DNA of 64,000 nt from Leisingera sp. ANG-M7 (GTDB taxonomy: Bacteria > Pseudomonadota > Alphaproteobacteria > Rhodobacterales > Rhodobacteraceae). The DNA is taken from the NCBI RefSeq assembly GCF_000813965.1, contig NZ_JWLI01000004.1:1-64000 (forward strand), in the 5' to 3' direction. This document shows positions 1 to 8,649 of this stretch, piece after piece (position 1 is the first letter of the stretch; every line of letters starts with the position of its first letter). A program made the translations under genes and the position numbers. The notes below the pieces were generated by a model. It was not told where the DNA came from and made no database searches. It saw nothing but the letters and a program-made list of their open reading frames with translations.

Positions 1-22
1 CTCAGCGCCGCCGGTGAGGGGT

Positions 23-51
23 GTTCTATGGTTAGCGCCGGAGAGTCGCAA
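23..51 (-). promoter_or_regulatory. Strong sigma70-type promoter, probably for an rRNA or tRNA transcription unit leaving the window
   Basis: On the minus strand a TTGCGA -35 box (46-51) and a TAGAAC -10 box (23-28) are separated by exactly 17 bp. A-rich tracts lie upstream (about 52-80), as for an UP element. The CCCCTCACCG-type stretch after the -10 resembles the start region of rRNA or tRNA operons in Rhodobacteraceae, as I recall them. The transcript would run off position 1, so the gene is not visible. The boxes and spacing are seen; the rRNA/tRNA assignment is inference. Confidence 0.4.
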
Positions 52-355
52 CCCCTTTTTTGAAGTTTCTGCGACTTTTTGAGAGAGCCTCCACCAAACC
101 ATTTAAAAACAATGCCTTATAGGCCTAATATTGGCACATTTTAGCCTGCGAAGCAGGCTGCGGCAAGGCCTGGGTGCGAAGGGGTGAGCTGCCCTCCGGG
201 CGCACTCCACTATATATTGGGGGCACACCCTAAAAACACACAAGCCGGACACTCCGAAGCGAGTCGGGCGGGCTCGAATCCAATGCCTCAAGCTCCGCGA
301 ATCCCGGGATTTTCCCGTTACAACGGCGGCGGCCTGCCCCTCGCCCCGGCCCCGC
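52..355. other. Gene-free stretch between the outward promoter and pxpA
   Basis: About 300 bp with no convincing open frame. It is AT-rich near 85-145 and GC-rich towards pxpA. A T-arm-like string at about 270-282 has no matching acceptor stem, so no tRNA is called. No U-tract terminator for pxpA was found. Confidence 0.4.
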
Positions 356-1129
356 TCAGCCCCGGCGTCCGGGAAATTCCCGGATGGCGATCCCGCCAAC
401 GGTCAGACTGCTGCGGACAGAAGCGGCAAGCTGCACCGCCTCGGCGGTATCGCCGTGCAGGCAGATGGTGTCGATGGCCGCCGGGATGCGCTTGCCGCTT
501 TCGGTGATGATCGCCCCCTCCTGCACCATCTGCAGGATGCGCGGACCAGCCAGGTCCGGATCGTGGATCACCGCCCCCGGCAGCGACCGGTCGACCAGGG
601 TGCCGTCATCATTGTAGGCGCGGTCGGCAAAGATCTCGCCGCACCAGTTACAGCCCAGCTCTCGCACCACGTCCTCCATGGCAGTGGCAGCCAGCACCAT
701 GATGATGATGTCCGGGTCGACATCCAGCGCCGCCTCGTAACAGGCGCGCGCCATCGCGTGGTCGACGCAAGCCATGTTGGAGAGCGCGCCGTGCAGCTTC
801 AGGTGCCGCACGCCCGTTCCTGCCGCCTGCGCCATGCCGCGGGCGGCCCCCAGCTGGTAGCGGATCATGTTGGCCAGGGTGCCATGCGGAACCTGCATCT
901 TGCGGCGGCCAAAACCCTGCAGGTCCATGAACCCCGGGTGGGCGCCGATCCCCACCCCGCCGTCCCGCGCCAGCGCCATCGTCCGCGCCATCACATCCGG
1001 GTCGCCAGCGTGAAAGCCGCAGGCAATATTTGCAGAGGACACGATATCCAGAAGCGCAGCATCGTCGCCCATGTTCCAGGGTCCGAAGCTTTCGCCCATA
1101 TCAGCATTCAAGTCGACAGATTTGGTCAT
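356..1129 (-). CDS. pxpA: 5-oxoprolinase subunit A (LamB/YcsF family)
   Basis: PxpA works with PxpB and PxpC in ATP-dependent cleavage of 5-oxoproline (pyroglutamate) to glutamate, a housekeeping detoxification in the cytoplasm. The 257-residue product is the normal family length. Near the N-terminus it has the characteristic LNADMGESFG string, followed by ANIACGFHAGDP at about residues 33-44, the signature of the YcsF fold. It is the last gene of a pxpB-pxpC-pxpA operon; its ATG overlaps the pxpC stop by 4 bp, so translation is probably coupled. The clustering of all three subunits makes the assignment firm. Confidence 0.95.
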   Translation of the reverse strand: MTKSVDLNADMGESFGPWNMGDDAALLDIVSSANIACGFHAGDPDVMARTMALARDGGVGIGAHPGFMDLQGFGRRKMQVPHGTLANMIRYQLGAARGMAQAAGTGVRHLKLHGALSNMACVDHAMARACYEAALDVDPDIIIMVLAATAMEDVVRELGCNWCGEIFADRAYNDDGTLVDRSLPGAVIHDPDLAGPRILQMVQEGAIITESGKRIPAAIDTICLHGDTAEAVQLAASVRSSLTVGGIAIREFPGRRG

Positions 1130-2157
1130 GCGCTCTCTCCCGTCGCGAAAGGGTCAGCTTGTGCCGAGACGGCCCCGCTGATCAGTTGAAAAGATAAAAG
1201 GTCCCGGATCGCTGCTAGGTCGCGCACCAGCGGGCGGCAGGCTGCGGGAAGGGCCTTCCAGGCTTTTTCATATCTGGCCTGGGCGTCCAGCCCTTCCTCT
1301 AGGCCGATCCAGCGGAAGCGCATCGCCGCACCGGCCTGCGCCTGCGCCACCTTGGGCAGGTCGCAAGGCAGCACAGTGCCGATCCGGGGGTAGCCGCCGG
1401 TGGTCTGGCATTCGCGCAGCAGCACAAAAGGCTTGCCGTCACCGGTCATCTGCACGTCGCCGGGCAGGATCACCTCGGACAGGATATTGAGCTGGCCTTC
1501 GGCAGCAAACCCCTCCCCTTCGGAAACCATTTCCACCCCCATCCGGTTGGCGCGGCTGCCGCGGCTGAAGGCCGTGCCGGTGAAACGGGCGCGGACATCC
1601 TCAGCGAACAGATGGCTCTGGAAGCTATCGATGATCCGCAGCTCGCCGCCCTTGAAGCGGTCTTCAGCCGCCAGCACCAGCCCGGCTTCGCTGTTCGGGT
1701 CCGGGCCTGCCGTCAGCAGGTCCCCGGCTTCCGCCGCGCGGCCTAGGCCGGCCATCAGGTGAACAGCGCGCGCGCCCAGCGCCGGTTCCGTGGCAATGCC
1801 GCCACCCAGATGCAGGTATCCATAGACGCCGGCGCGGGCTGCTCCAATAGTCAGGCGCTGCCCCGCCTCCATGCGGTGTGAGGCATTCCAGATCAGCGCC
1901 ACGCCATCCAGCGCCGCCGTCATCGGTGCGCCCGTCAGCGCGATGCGCAGAGGGCCAGTGGCTTCGAACTCGCCGCCTATGCCGCCCATCTCTAGCGCCG
2001 CCAGGCCCGGATCCTGCCGCAGAAGAGCCGCGCCTTCGGCCAGCGCCAGGGTGTCCGCGGCACCGCCCTGGGATATTCCTTGCCCCAGCAGCCCGGGGCG
2101 GCCCATGTCCTGCACCGATGCGGCCGGCCCGATGCGAAGGATCTTGAGGCCGCTCAT
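1126..2157 (-). CDS. pxpC: 5-oxoprolinase subunit C (biotin-dependent carboxyltransferase-like)
   Basis: The 343-residue protein begins with the family pattern of a glycine-rich segment containing SVQDMGRPGLLGQGIS, typical of the urea amidolyase/allophanate hydrolase subunit 2 family, now known as PxpC. It forms the 5-oxoprolinase with PxpB and PxpA. Its start overlaps the end of pxpB by 4 bp and its end overlaps the start of pxpA by 4 bp, so the three subunits are made as a tightly coupled unit. Nothing looks truncated or displaced. Confidence 0.93.
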   Translation of the reverse strand: MSGLKILRIGPAASVQDMGRPGLLGQGISQGGAADTLALAEGAALLRQDPGLAALEMGGIGGEFEATGPLRIALTGAPMTAALDGVALIWNASHRMEAGQRLTIGAARAGVYGYLHLGGGIATEPALGARAVHLMAGLGRAAEAGDLLTAGPDPNSEAGLVLAAEDRFKGGELRIIDSFQSHLFAEDVRARFTGTAFSRGSRANRMGVEMVSEGEGFAAEGQLNILSEVILPGDVQMTGDGKPFVLLRECQTTGGYPRIGTVLPCDLPKVAQAQAGAAMRFRWIGLEEGLDAQARYEKAWKALPAACRPLVRDLAAIRDLLSFQLISGAVSAQADPFATGESA

Positions 2158-2906
2158 GCGCCGATCTCCTCAGCAGCCGCGCCGCCGTGCATTGGATCAT
2201 CTTCGCAAAGTTTGAGGAATTCCGGCTTGGAAACCGGTTCAAACTGCATCTCATCACCGGGACGCAAAGCAAAGGGCTGGTCCGCGCCCGCCTGAAACAG
2301 CGTAAAACCGGTCTGGCCGACATGGCGCCAGCCGGTGGGGGCGGGATTGGAGAACAGCACGAACTGGCAGATCGCCTGCACCAGCGCGCCGCGCGGCACC
2401 ATCGGGGTCAGTTCAGTCTGCCGCGGCAGATCCCATTCCTGCCCCAAGGAGCCGAGGTAGGGCTGGCCGGGCGCAAAGCCGATGGTCAGCACCCGCACCC
2501 GCGCCGCACCCAGGCTGTCGATCGCTTGCGCCTCGCTCATCCCTGCGGCATCCGCGGCCTCCGCCAGCTGCGGCGCCAGGTCGGTGCCGTAAACGGTCGG
2601 CACCCGCCAGAACCGGCGCCCTGCCGGCAGTGGTGCCTGCAACCAGTCCTGCGCTACAAGCAGTTCCTGCAGCTCCGCCTCCAGCTTCTCATGCGGCAGC
2701 AGCGACGGCTCAAACCGGACAAAGACAGAAGCCAGCGAGGCCATGGTCTCCACCACCCCCTCCAGCTTCAGCGTCTCAACCGCAGTGCGATACGCCAGTG
2801 CCGCCCGGTTGGAAGCCTCGTTCAGGCTGCCGCCGAAGCTGACCAGAATGCCGCTCAGCCCGGCCCGTCGGACAAGCGGATATGCAGCCGTATCCTGGCT
2901 GTCCAT
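2154..2906 (-). CDS. pxpB: 5-oxoprolinase subunit B (allophanate hydrolase subunit 1 family)
   Basis: First gene of the pxpBCA operon; 250 residues, slightly longer than the common 210-230. The family motif GFAPGQPYLG lies at about residues 145-155, followed by a VPRGALVQA-type segment. PxpB partners PxpC in the kinase/hydrolase part of 5-oxoprolinase. The ATG at 2906 follows a GGGGTGA ribosome-binding stretch. The gap of about 110 bp to the chemoreceptor gene upstream is the likely promoter site, although no clear boxes stand out. Confidence 0.93.
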   Translation of the reverse strand: MDSQDTAAYPLVRRAGLSGILVSFGGSLNEASNRAALAYRTAVETLKLEGVVETMASLASVFVRFEPSLLPHEKLEAELQELLVAQDWLQAPLPAGRRFWRVPTVYGTDLAPQLAEAADAAGMSEAQAIDSLGAARVRVLTIGFAPGQPYLGSLGQEWDLPRQTELTPMVPRGALVQAICQFVLFSNPAPTGWRHVGQTGFTLFQAGADQPFALRPGDEMQFEPVSKPEFLKLCEDDPMHGGAAAEEIGA

Positions 2907-3014
2907 GTGTTCACCCCGTCATTTTTGCGGCCAGCGTTGCGGCACGGGCGCGGAGTGTCAACACGTCAGTTCAGGCAGAGCCAGGTGGAACCGGCTGACT
3001 GGCCCGCGGCAGTG

Positions 3015-4430
3015 TTAAAAATCGTCCCAGCCCTGCGCCGCGGGCAGTTCGTTGTGCACCGCAGCCGGTGCCGCCGCGGGACGCTCGAAGGCGACCACCT
3101 CCGCACCCGAGAGTGCTGCCGGAGACGTGCCGCCGCTGCCGCTGAACTTGGAGACCTCACGGGTCAGCTGACTGGCGTCAGACGACAGCTGCTGGCTGGC
3201 GGCCGACGTTTGCTCCACCATCGCCGCGTTCTGCTGGGTCACCTGATCCAGCTGCGAAACACCCAGATTGATCTCGCTCAGCGATGTCGCCTGCTCCTTG
3301 GCGCCGGTGGCAATACTGCTGATATGGCTGGAGATGGTGCCGACGCTGCCAATGATCTCTTTCAGTTCTGCACCAGTGCGCCCCACAAGGTCGACTCCGC
3401 TGGCCACCTGCTGCTTGCTTTCGCTGATCAGCTGCTTGATCTCGCCTGCCGCTCCGGCGGAACGCTGCGCCAGCGCCCGCACCTCGGAGGCCACAACCGC
3501 AAAACCGCGGCCCGCATCGCCTGCCCTCGCCGCCTCAACGCCCGCATTCAGCGCCAGCAGGTTGGTTTGAAAAGCGATGTCGTCGATCATCCCGATGATC
3601 TTGGCGATCTCTTCAGAGGAATTCTCGATCTGCGACATTGCTGCTACCGCATCCTCGACCACCCGGCCGCTGCGCTCCGCTGCAGTCTTCGCCTCGCTCA
3701 CGATGCCTTCCACCTTCCCGGCGCCTTCAGCCGCGGAATGCACGGTGGAGGTCAGCTCCTCAATGGCCGCCGCCGTCTCCTCCAGCGTCGCAGCCTGGCT
3801 TTCGGTGCGCTGCGACAAGTCGCTGGCCGCCTTTGAAATCTCATCGGAGGTGCGCCCCACCGCATCAGACACCAGGGTGACGGCCCCAATTGCCGTTTGC
3901 AGCTGCTCAGCAGACCGGTTGAACGCCTCGCCCAGCGCGGCGATGTCTGCCTGTTCCGACAACGTGACCCGGACACCGAGGTCGCCCTGGCTCATTGCCT
4001 CCAGCCCGCGGGCAATCTCCTGCAAGCCGCGACGGCGCACGGTTACGTCAGTCGCCACCTTCACCACTTGCACGACAGAGCCATCCGGCCCTGTAACCGG
4101 CGCATAGGTGGCCTGGATCCAGATGGTCTCTCCGGACTTCGTCACCCGCGGAAACTGATCCGTAAACACCCGGCCCTGCGCCAATTCCTTCCAGAAAGAC
4201 TTGTACTCCGCACTGGCCGCCAGATCCGGTGCAACGAACATCGAGTGATGCTTGCCTGTGATTTCCTCAAAACTGTACCCCAGAGCAGAGAGAAAATTGG
4301 CATTCGCCGTCAAAATGGTGCCATCAGGCTGAAATTGGATCGTAGCCTGCGTGCGGTCGACCATACCGGCAATAATTTCTGCATTGCTTAGCTGTTCTGC
4401 AGGTTTGGCCGCCTTTGATTTGAAAAACAT
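3015..4430 (-). CDS. Soluble PAS-domain methyl-accepting chemotaxis protein
   Basis: A 471-residue chemoreceptor without membrane segments. A PAS domain occupies about residues 20-130, a HAMP-like linker about 135-190, and the MCP signalling hairpin the rest, with the tip sequence containing [20 protein letters not shown]. It would signal through CheA/CheW from the cytoplasm, the PAS domain probably reading redox state or a small ligand. The last five residues are GWDDF, fitting the xWxxF tether that recruits CheR or CheB in receptors with long C-terminal tails. No chemotaxis genes lie nearby, so it is an orphan receptor. The ATG at 4430 is the only good start. Confidence 0.92.
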   Translation of the reverse strand: MFFKSKAAKPAEQLSNAEIIAGMVDRTQATIQFQPDGTILTANANFLSALGYSFEEITGKHHSMFVAPDLAASAEYKSFWKELAQGRVFTDQFPRVTKSGETIWIQATYAPVTGPDGSVVQVVKVATDVTVRRRGLQEIARGLEAMSQGDLGVRVTLSEQADIAALGEAFNRSAEQLQTAIGAVTLVSDAVGRTSDEISKAASDLSQRTESQAATLEETAAAIEELTSTVHSAAEGAGKVEGIVSEAKTAAERSGRVVEDAVAAMSQIENSSEEIAKIIGMIDDIAFQTNLLALNAGVEAARAGDAGRGFAVVASEVRALAQRSAGAAGEIKQLISESKQQVASGVDLVGRTGAELKEIIGSVGTISSHISSIATGAKEQATSLSEINLGVSQLDQVTQQNAAMVEQTSAASQQLSSDASQLTREVSKFSGSGGTSPAALSGAEVVAFERPAAAPAAVHNELPAAQGWDDF

Positions 4431-4869
4431 TTATCGCTCCGCACATTCGTGATTCTAAAAGGGTCGCGCAAAGCTAGCGTCAAACCGCCAGAAATTTCTT
4501 AACCGGCTCCAAAGCGGTTTTCCGCGCCCCTGCAAGCCCCGCCCAACGCTCAGCGGCACACTTGGCCCGCCGCGGCCTCAGTGCTGCACAGTGCTTGCAA
4601 AACCTCTCAGCCCGGCATGGAACGGGTGTCCTGCCGGGGTCCCGCCTTCTGGTCCCCGCTGGCTTGTCTGGCGCCTGACCTGCCGTGGCGATCCGAATTG
4701 CCTAGCCCGCGTTCACCACATAAAAAAACAACTTTAAAGTGCATTTTTCTTGATGAAACACACAGGGCATGTACTCTTTCCAGGCAAGCCGCCAGCCCGC
4801 CGCAAACAGGGCCGCAGTCAGAAACCGGAATTCCATCCGTCTGCAACAAACCAAGGGACCGCTCGCCAT
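4431..4869. promoter_or_regulatory. Divergent control region between chemoreceptor and histidine kinase genes
   Basis: About 440 bp without a believable gene. A sharp AT-rich patch at about 4718-4765 is the most likely promoter area for the rightward kinase operon. Open frames here are short and lack ribosome-binding sites or recognisable products. The kinase frame stays open leftward to 4750, but the protein before residue 40 is low-complexity and unlike the family, so 4870 is preferred as start. Confidence 0.4.
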
Positions 4870-6345
4870 ATGACCTACGCCCGGCAAACCGGCACCCGCC
4901 AGCCAGCTCTCCGGCTGCTTCCAAAATGCCAGCGCGTCCAAGCCGCAGCAGCCACAATGGTTGCTACCGGATTTCTGTTCGACTACCTGACCCCCCTGGG
5001 GGTGGCCGCCGGGCTGATCTATACCGGCGTCGTGCTGTGCACCATCTGGGCAGAAAAACCCGGAACCGCCTATGTCTATGCAGCAGTAGCTTCCGGACTG
5101 ACAGTGCTAGGCTATGCTCTGTTCCACCGCACCGGCATAAACGAATGGGTCGTTCTGACCAACAGGGGGCTGACGATTCTGGCGCTTTGGGCCTTTGCCT
5201 ATGTCGTCTGCCGTCAGAAAACCGCTCTGATTTCCCTGGAACGCAAACAGACTGAACTGACGGCGATTCATGACAACAGCGTCGAAGGGATGATCACCTT
5301 TGACCCGCAGGGCAAAATCCAGAACTTCAACCGCGCCAGCCAGAAGATCTTCGGTTACAGCGCGGCAGAGGCGGCGGGCAAAAACATCAGCATTCTTATG
5401 CCCTCCCTTTACCACTCGGAACACGATGGCTACGCAAGCACCTATTTCCAAACCGCGCAGCCCAAGTTTATCGGCGCCGCCCGCGAGGTTCAGGGACGAC
5501 GAAAGGACGGCAGCATCTTCCCGTTAACGGTCTCCGTAAGCGAAGTCCGGGTAGGCAATCATATTCTGTTCAGCGGCATCGTCCGCGACATCTCTGAACA
5601 AAAGCGCGTTGAGGCAGAGCGGGAAAGTTTCATCGAGGACCTGTCCCGGTCGAACCGCGACCTGGATGACTTTGCCTATGTGGCCTCTCACGACCTGCGG
5701 GCGCCCTTGCGGGTGATCGACAATGCCTCCACCTGGCTGGAAGAGGATCTGGCGGACGTTCTGGACGAGGACAGCCGCGAAAACCTGCAACTGCTCCGCT
5801 CCCGGGTGACGCGGATGGACCGGCTGCTGGACGATCTGCTGGAATACTCCCGGATCGGGCGTGCGGATGACCAACGTTACCAGCAGCTCATGCGAGGCGA
5901 CGCTCTGATGCAGGAGGTGCTGATGCTGGTTGACCAGCCGGTCGGCTTCACGATCCGCATCGACCCGGCCTTCAAGGACATCCAGCTCGTGAACATGCCG
6001 CTGAAACAGATTTTCGCCAATCTTATCTCCAACGCGATTAAGCACAGTGAAACCGGCACCGGCACTGTGAACGTGACGCTGCAGGATCAGGACGGGAGCT
6101 GGACCTTCCTTGTCGCAGACGACGGCCCCGGTATCGCCACCGAATACCATGAGAAAATCTTCCAGATGTTCCAGACACTCAAATCGCGGGATCAGGTAGA
6201 GGGCAGCGGTATGGGTCTGGCCATCGTCCAGAAACATGTTCAGCAGGCAGGCGGCTCGATTTCCGTCAGCTCCGCCACGGGGGAAGGGTGCGAATTCAGC
6301 GTTACCTGGCCCAAGCACAGGTCCGCCGCAAATGGAGAAAACTGA
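4870..6345 (+). CDS. Membrane PAS-domain sensor histidine kinase
   Basis: About 491 residues from ATG 4870, which is preceded by AAGGGAC. Three hydrophobic segments fill about residues 25-110 with no large periplasmic domain, so the membrane part may itself sense. A PAS domain follows at about 125-245. The dimerisation helix has the phospho-acceptor in FAYVASHDLRAPLR, the pattern seen in phytochrome-like kinases. The ATPase domain has the N box (NLISNAIKHS), DDGPGI and GSGMGLAI. The downstream CheY-like gene begins one base after the stop, so the two form a cognate pair. The signal sensed is not visible; there is no GAF or PHY domain, so it is not a phytochrome. Confidence 0.9.
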   Translation: MTYARQTGTRQPALRLLPKCQRVQAAAATMVATGFLFDYLTPLGVAAGLIYTGVVLCTIWAEKPGTAYVYAAVASGLTVLGYALFHRTGINEWVVLTNRGLTILALWAFAYVVCRQKTALISLERKQTELTAIHDNSVEGMITFDPQGKIQNFNRASQKIFGYSAAEAAGKNISILMPSLYHSEHDGYASTYFQTAQPKFIGAAREVQGRRKDGSIFPLTVSVSEVRVGNHILFSGIVRDISEQKRVEAERESFIEDLSRSNRDLDDFAYVASHDLRAPLRVIDNASTWLEEDLADVLDEDSRENLQLLRSRVTRMDRLLDDLLEYSRIGRADDQRYQQLMRGDALMQEVLMLVDQPVGFTIRIDPAFKDIQLVNMPLKQIFANLISNAIKHSETGTGTVNVTLQDQDGSWTFLVADDGPGIATEYHEKIFQMFQTLKSRDQVEGSGMGLAIVQKHVQQAGGSISVSSATGEGCEFSVTWPKHRSAANGEN

Positions 6346-6346
6346 A

Positions 6347-6808
6347 ATGGAACAATTAACCGGCACTTTCGCCGCGCGCAAGGAACTGCACATCCTGCTG
6401 GTTGATGACGATGACGGCGACGCCAAGGCGGTGCGGCGCGCCTTCCGCAAAGCCAATATCGCAAATGAAATCACCCGGGCCGTTGATGGCATCGACGCGC
6501 TCAGCGTCCTGCGCGGCACCGGCGGCAAAACCAGGCTGGCGCCCCCCTATGTGGTTCTGGCCGACATTAATATGCCGCGGATGAATGGCATCGACCTGGT
6601 CGCTGAGCTGCGCAGCGACCCTGCGCTGCACAATGTGGTGGTGTTCTTCCTGACCACCTCCAAAGACCAGCAGGACATCACGGCCGCCTACAATCTGAAC
6701 GCCGCGGGCTACATCGCCAAGGAAACCGCAGGCCGCGATTTCCTGCAGCTTGTCAATATGATGGACCGCTACTGGCGGATCATCGAATTGCCCGCAACGG
6801 AGACCTGA
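6347..6808 (+). CDS. Single-domain (Rcp1/CheY-like) response regulator
   Basis: About 153 residues, all receiver domain. The acidic pair lies in LLVDDDDGDA, the phospho-acceptor aspartate in LADINMPRMNG, the switch threonine in FFLTTS and the conserved lysine in GYIAKE. There is no output domain, so it must act by protein contact or as a phosphorelay intermediate. The ATG at 6347 is one base past the kinase stop and preceded by GGAG inside the end of that gene; an in-frame ATG at 6332 is less likely. This family typically partners kinases of the preceding gene's type. Confidence 0.9.
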   Translation: MEQLTGTFAARKELHILLVDDDDGDAKAVRRAFRKANIANEITRAVDGIDALSVLRGTGGKTRLAPPYVVLADINMPRMNGIDLVAELRSDPALHNVVVFFLTTSKDQQDITAAYNLNAAGYIAKETAGRDFLQLVNMMDRYWRIIELPATET

Positions 6809-6812
6809 CCCA

Positions 6813-7457
6813 CTAGACCTGCCTCAGCGACCTGGCCCACGTGCCGGCCGCGCTGCAGGCCGCGTCCAGATTGCGGTCCTGGCCGAAACCGGTCACGGTT
6901 TTACGCGGTTTCAGATCGTGGTCTCCATCCTCCAGCCAGCTCAGGCTGACCGTCGCGGACAGTGCGTAGCCCTGCACTTCCGCCCTCGTGCCAAAGGGAT
7001 CGCGGCTGCCTTGGCAGATCAGCGCAGGCGTTTTCAGCTCCTCCAGATGCGCCGTCCGCAACCGCTCCGGCTTGCCGGGCGGGTGAAACGGGTAGCCAAG
7101 GCAGAGCAGCCCGCAAATCCGCTCCTCGGCAAATAACCCGTCAGCAATCATACTGGCCACACGACCGCCCATGGATTTACCGCCGATGATCAGCGGCCCG
7201 TCGCAGGCAAGCCGGCTGATGGCCGACAGGTATTCCGCCTGCAGCTTCTCCACCTTTGGCGGCGGCCGCTTCACGCCGCCTTTGCGGCGTTCGGCCATAT
7301 AGCCGAATTCGAACCGCACAACCCGCAGCCCCTGACCTGCAAGACCCGCGGCAATGGCCTCCATGAATGGGGTGTCCATGGCGGCGCCGGCCCCATGCGC
7401 CAGCAGAACAGTGGTGCGGCCCGCGCCGCCGCCGGTCAGAAGAAAAGGGCTGTCCAT
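6813..7457 (-). CDS. Alpha/beta hydrolase of the TEX30/KANSL3-like family
   Basis: 214 residues. The oxyanion region VLLAHGAGA is near residue 20, the nucleophile serine is in GGKSMGGR at about 95, an acid is in GSRDPFG, and the histidine is in DGDHDLKPR. This matches the small dienelactone-hydrolase-like proteins often annotated as predicted alpha/beta hydrolases; the substrate is unknown. The start is ATG 7457, with a TTG just upstream. It lies 40 bp downstream of the Ldh-family gene on the same strand and may be cotranscribed. Its 3' end meets the response-regulator gene with a 4-bp gap. Confidence 0.8.
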   Translation of the reverse strand: MDSPFLLTGGGAGRTTVLLAHGAGAAMDTPFMEAIAAGLAGQGLRVVRFEFGYMAERRKGGVKRPPPKVEKLQAEYLSAISRLACDGPLIIGGKSMGGRVASMIADGLFAEERICGLLCLGYPFHPPGKPERLRTAHLEELKTPALICQGSRDPFGTRAEVQGYALSATVSLSWLEDGDHDLKPRKTVTGFGQDRNLDAACSAAGTWARSLRQV

Positions 7458-7497
7458 CAAAACATCCTCGCCGGATCATTTACCTTTGGCCACGTGT

Positions 7498-8517
7498 TCA
7501 GACGCCGGCCAGCGCGTCCAATTGCGCCAGAAGTCCGGTGCTGACCTCGATCCCGTCCGCCTCCGCCGCCGCACGTTTCTTCAAGCGCCCGTCGCCCGGC
7601 ACCCGCGCCGCGCCGTTGCCCTCGATCTCTGCGCAGATGCGGGTGATGTACTCGCCAAACGCCGCATTGCCGAACCGCTCCGGATCAATTGCGATCAGCG
7701 TGGCACCACCCTTGATGTTGAGCGCGTCAAAGGACTCCCGCTCCTTGTTGTCGACCGACAGCGTGCCGCCGGCAAGGGCCGCGCCCAGCACCTCGATCAT
7801 GAAGGCAATCGCCGCGCCCTTGTGCTCGCCGAATGGCAGCAGGCTGCGGGTTTCCAGGATGGCCTCCGGGTCGATGCTGGGATTGCCCGCCGGATCCAGC
7901 CCGGCAGGCCGCGGCAGCTCGTGCCCTTCGGCGGCGGCCATGCGGATATCCATCAAGGCCACCATCGAGGCCGCCTGATCCCAGACCACCGGTGCCGCGC
8001 CCTCGCGCGGGCAAGCAAAGGACATCGGATTGGTGCCGAACACTGGGCGCAAGCCACCCTGCGGCACCACCATTGACAGCGAATTGATCACCGCCAGCGC
8101 CACCAGACCGGCCTCGGCCAGCGGCTCGGTATCAAACCGCAAGCCGCCCAGGTGATGGCAGTTGGCACAGGTAAAGGCGGCAATGCCGTTTTCGCGGGCC
8201 AGCGCAATCAGTTCCTGCCGCGCCGCGGCGGCGGCGATCTGATAGTAGCCGTTGTCCGCATCGCCGCGCAGCACGCCCGGAGCGATCTTTTCGATCTTCG
8301 GGACGGCGGCGCCATTTGCATAGCCGGAAGAGAAGCTTTGCGCATAGACCGGCAGCATCCGCAGCCCGTGGCTGCGCGGGCCGTCACGTTCCGAACAGGT
8401 GACGATCTTTGCGATCAGGTCGCTGCCCGATGCATCCATGCCCGCGGACACAAGAACGGTTTTGGCCAATGCCCGCACTTCGCCGAGTGAGAGCGTTCTT
8501 GTCGAAACGGTGGTCAT
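7498..8517 (-). CDS. Ldh-family NAD(P)H-dependent oxidoreductase (malate/lactate or imine-reductase type)
   Basis: 339 residues of the malate/L-lactate dehydrogenase family (Ldh_2 fold), which also holds delta1-piperideine-2-carboxylate/pyrroline-2-carboxylate reductases and ureidoglycolate dehydrogenases. Family hallmarks are the catalytic-histidine region (CANCHHLGG), the conserved FGTNPMSFACP segment and GEHKGAAIAFMIEVLG. The CHHLGG variant and overall length are closest to the imine-reductase branch in memory, but the exact substrate cannot be read. It is followed by the alpha/beta hydrolase gene. Confidence 0.82.
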   Translation of the reverse strand: MTTVSTRTLSLGEVRALAKTVLVSAGMDASGSDLIAKIVTCSERDGPRSHGLRMLPVYAQSFSSGYANGAAVPKIEKIAPGVLRGDADNGYYQIAAAAARQELIALARENGIAAFTCANCHHLGGLRFDTEPLAEAGLVALAVINSLSMVVPQGGLRPVFGTNPMSFACPREGAAPVVWDQAASMVALMDIRMAAAEGHELPRPAGLDPAGNPSIDPEAILETRSLLPFGEHKGAAIAFMIEVLGAALAGGTLSVDNKERESFDALNIKGGATLIAIDPERFGNAAFGEYITRICAEIEGNGAARVPGDGRLKKRAAAEADGIEVSTGLLAQLDALAGV

Positions 8518-8649
8518 AGACTGAGATCCTGTCCTGGTGCCGGGTCAAAAAGGCGCCGTGGCGCCCGCAGTGACAGGCTTGGAATAAAGCACACCGCTTG
8601 GCAACACATTCATCCGGCGCTGCAGCGCGTCCTGGCCCGCGGCAGCGGA

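Noticed and set aside
255-300. tRNA-like T-arm string
   Set aside because: No acceptor stem, D arm or anticodon arm can be paired with it on either strand.
2187-3836. Long open frame crossing pxpB and the chemoreceptor on the plus strand
   Set aside because: It spans two well-supported genes and an intergenic gap in antisense and gives an Arg/Gln-rich product without any fold pattern.
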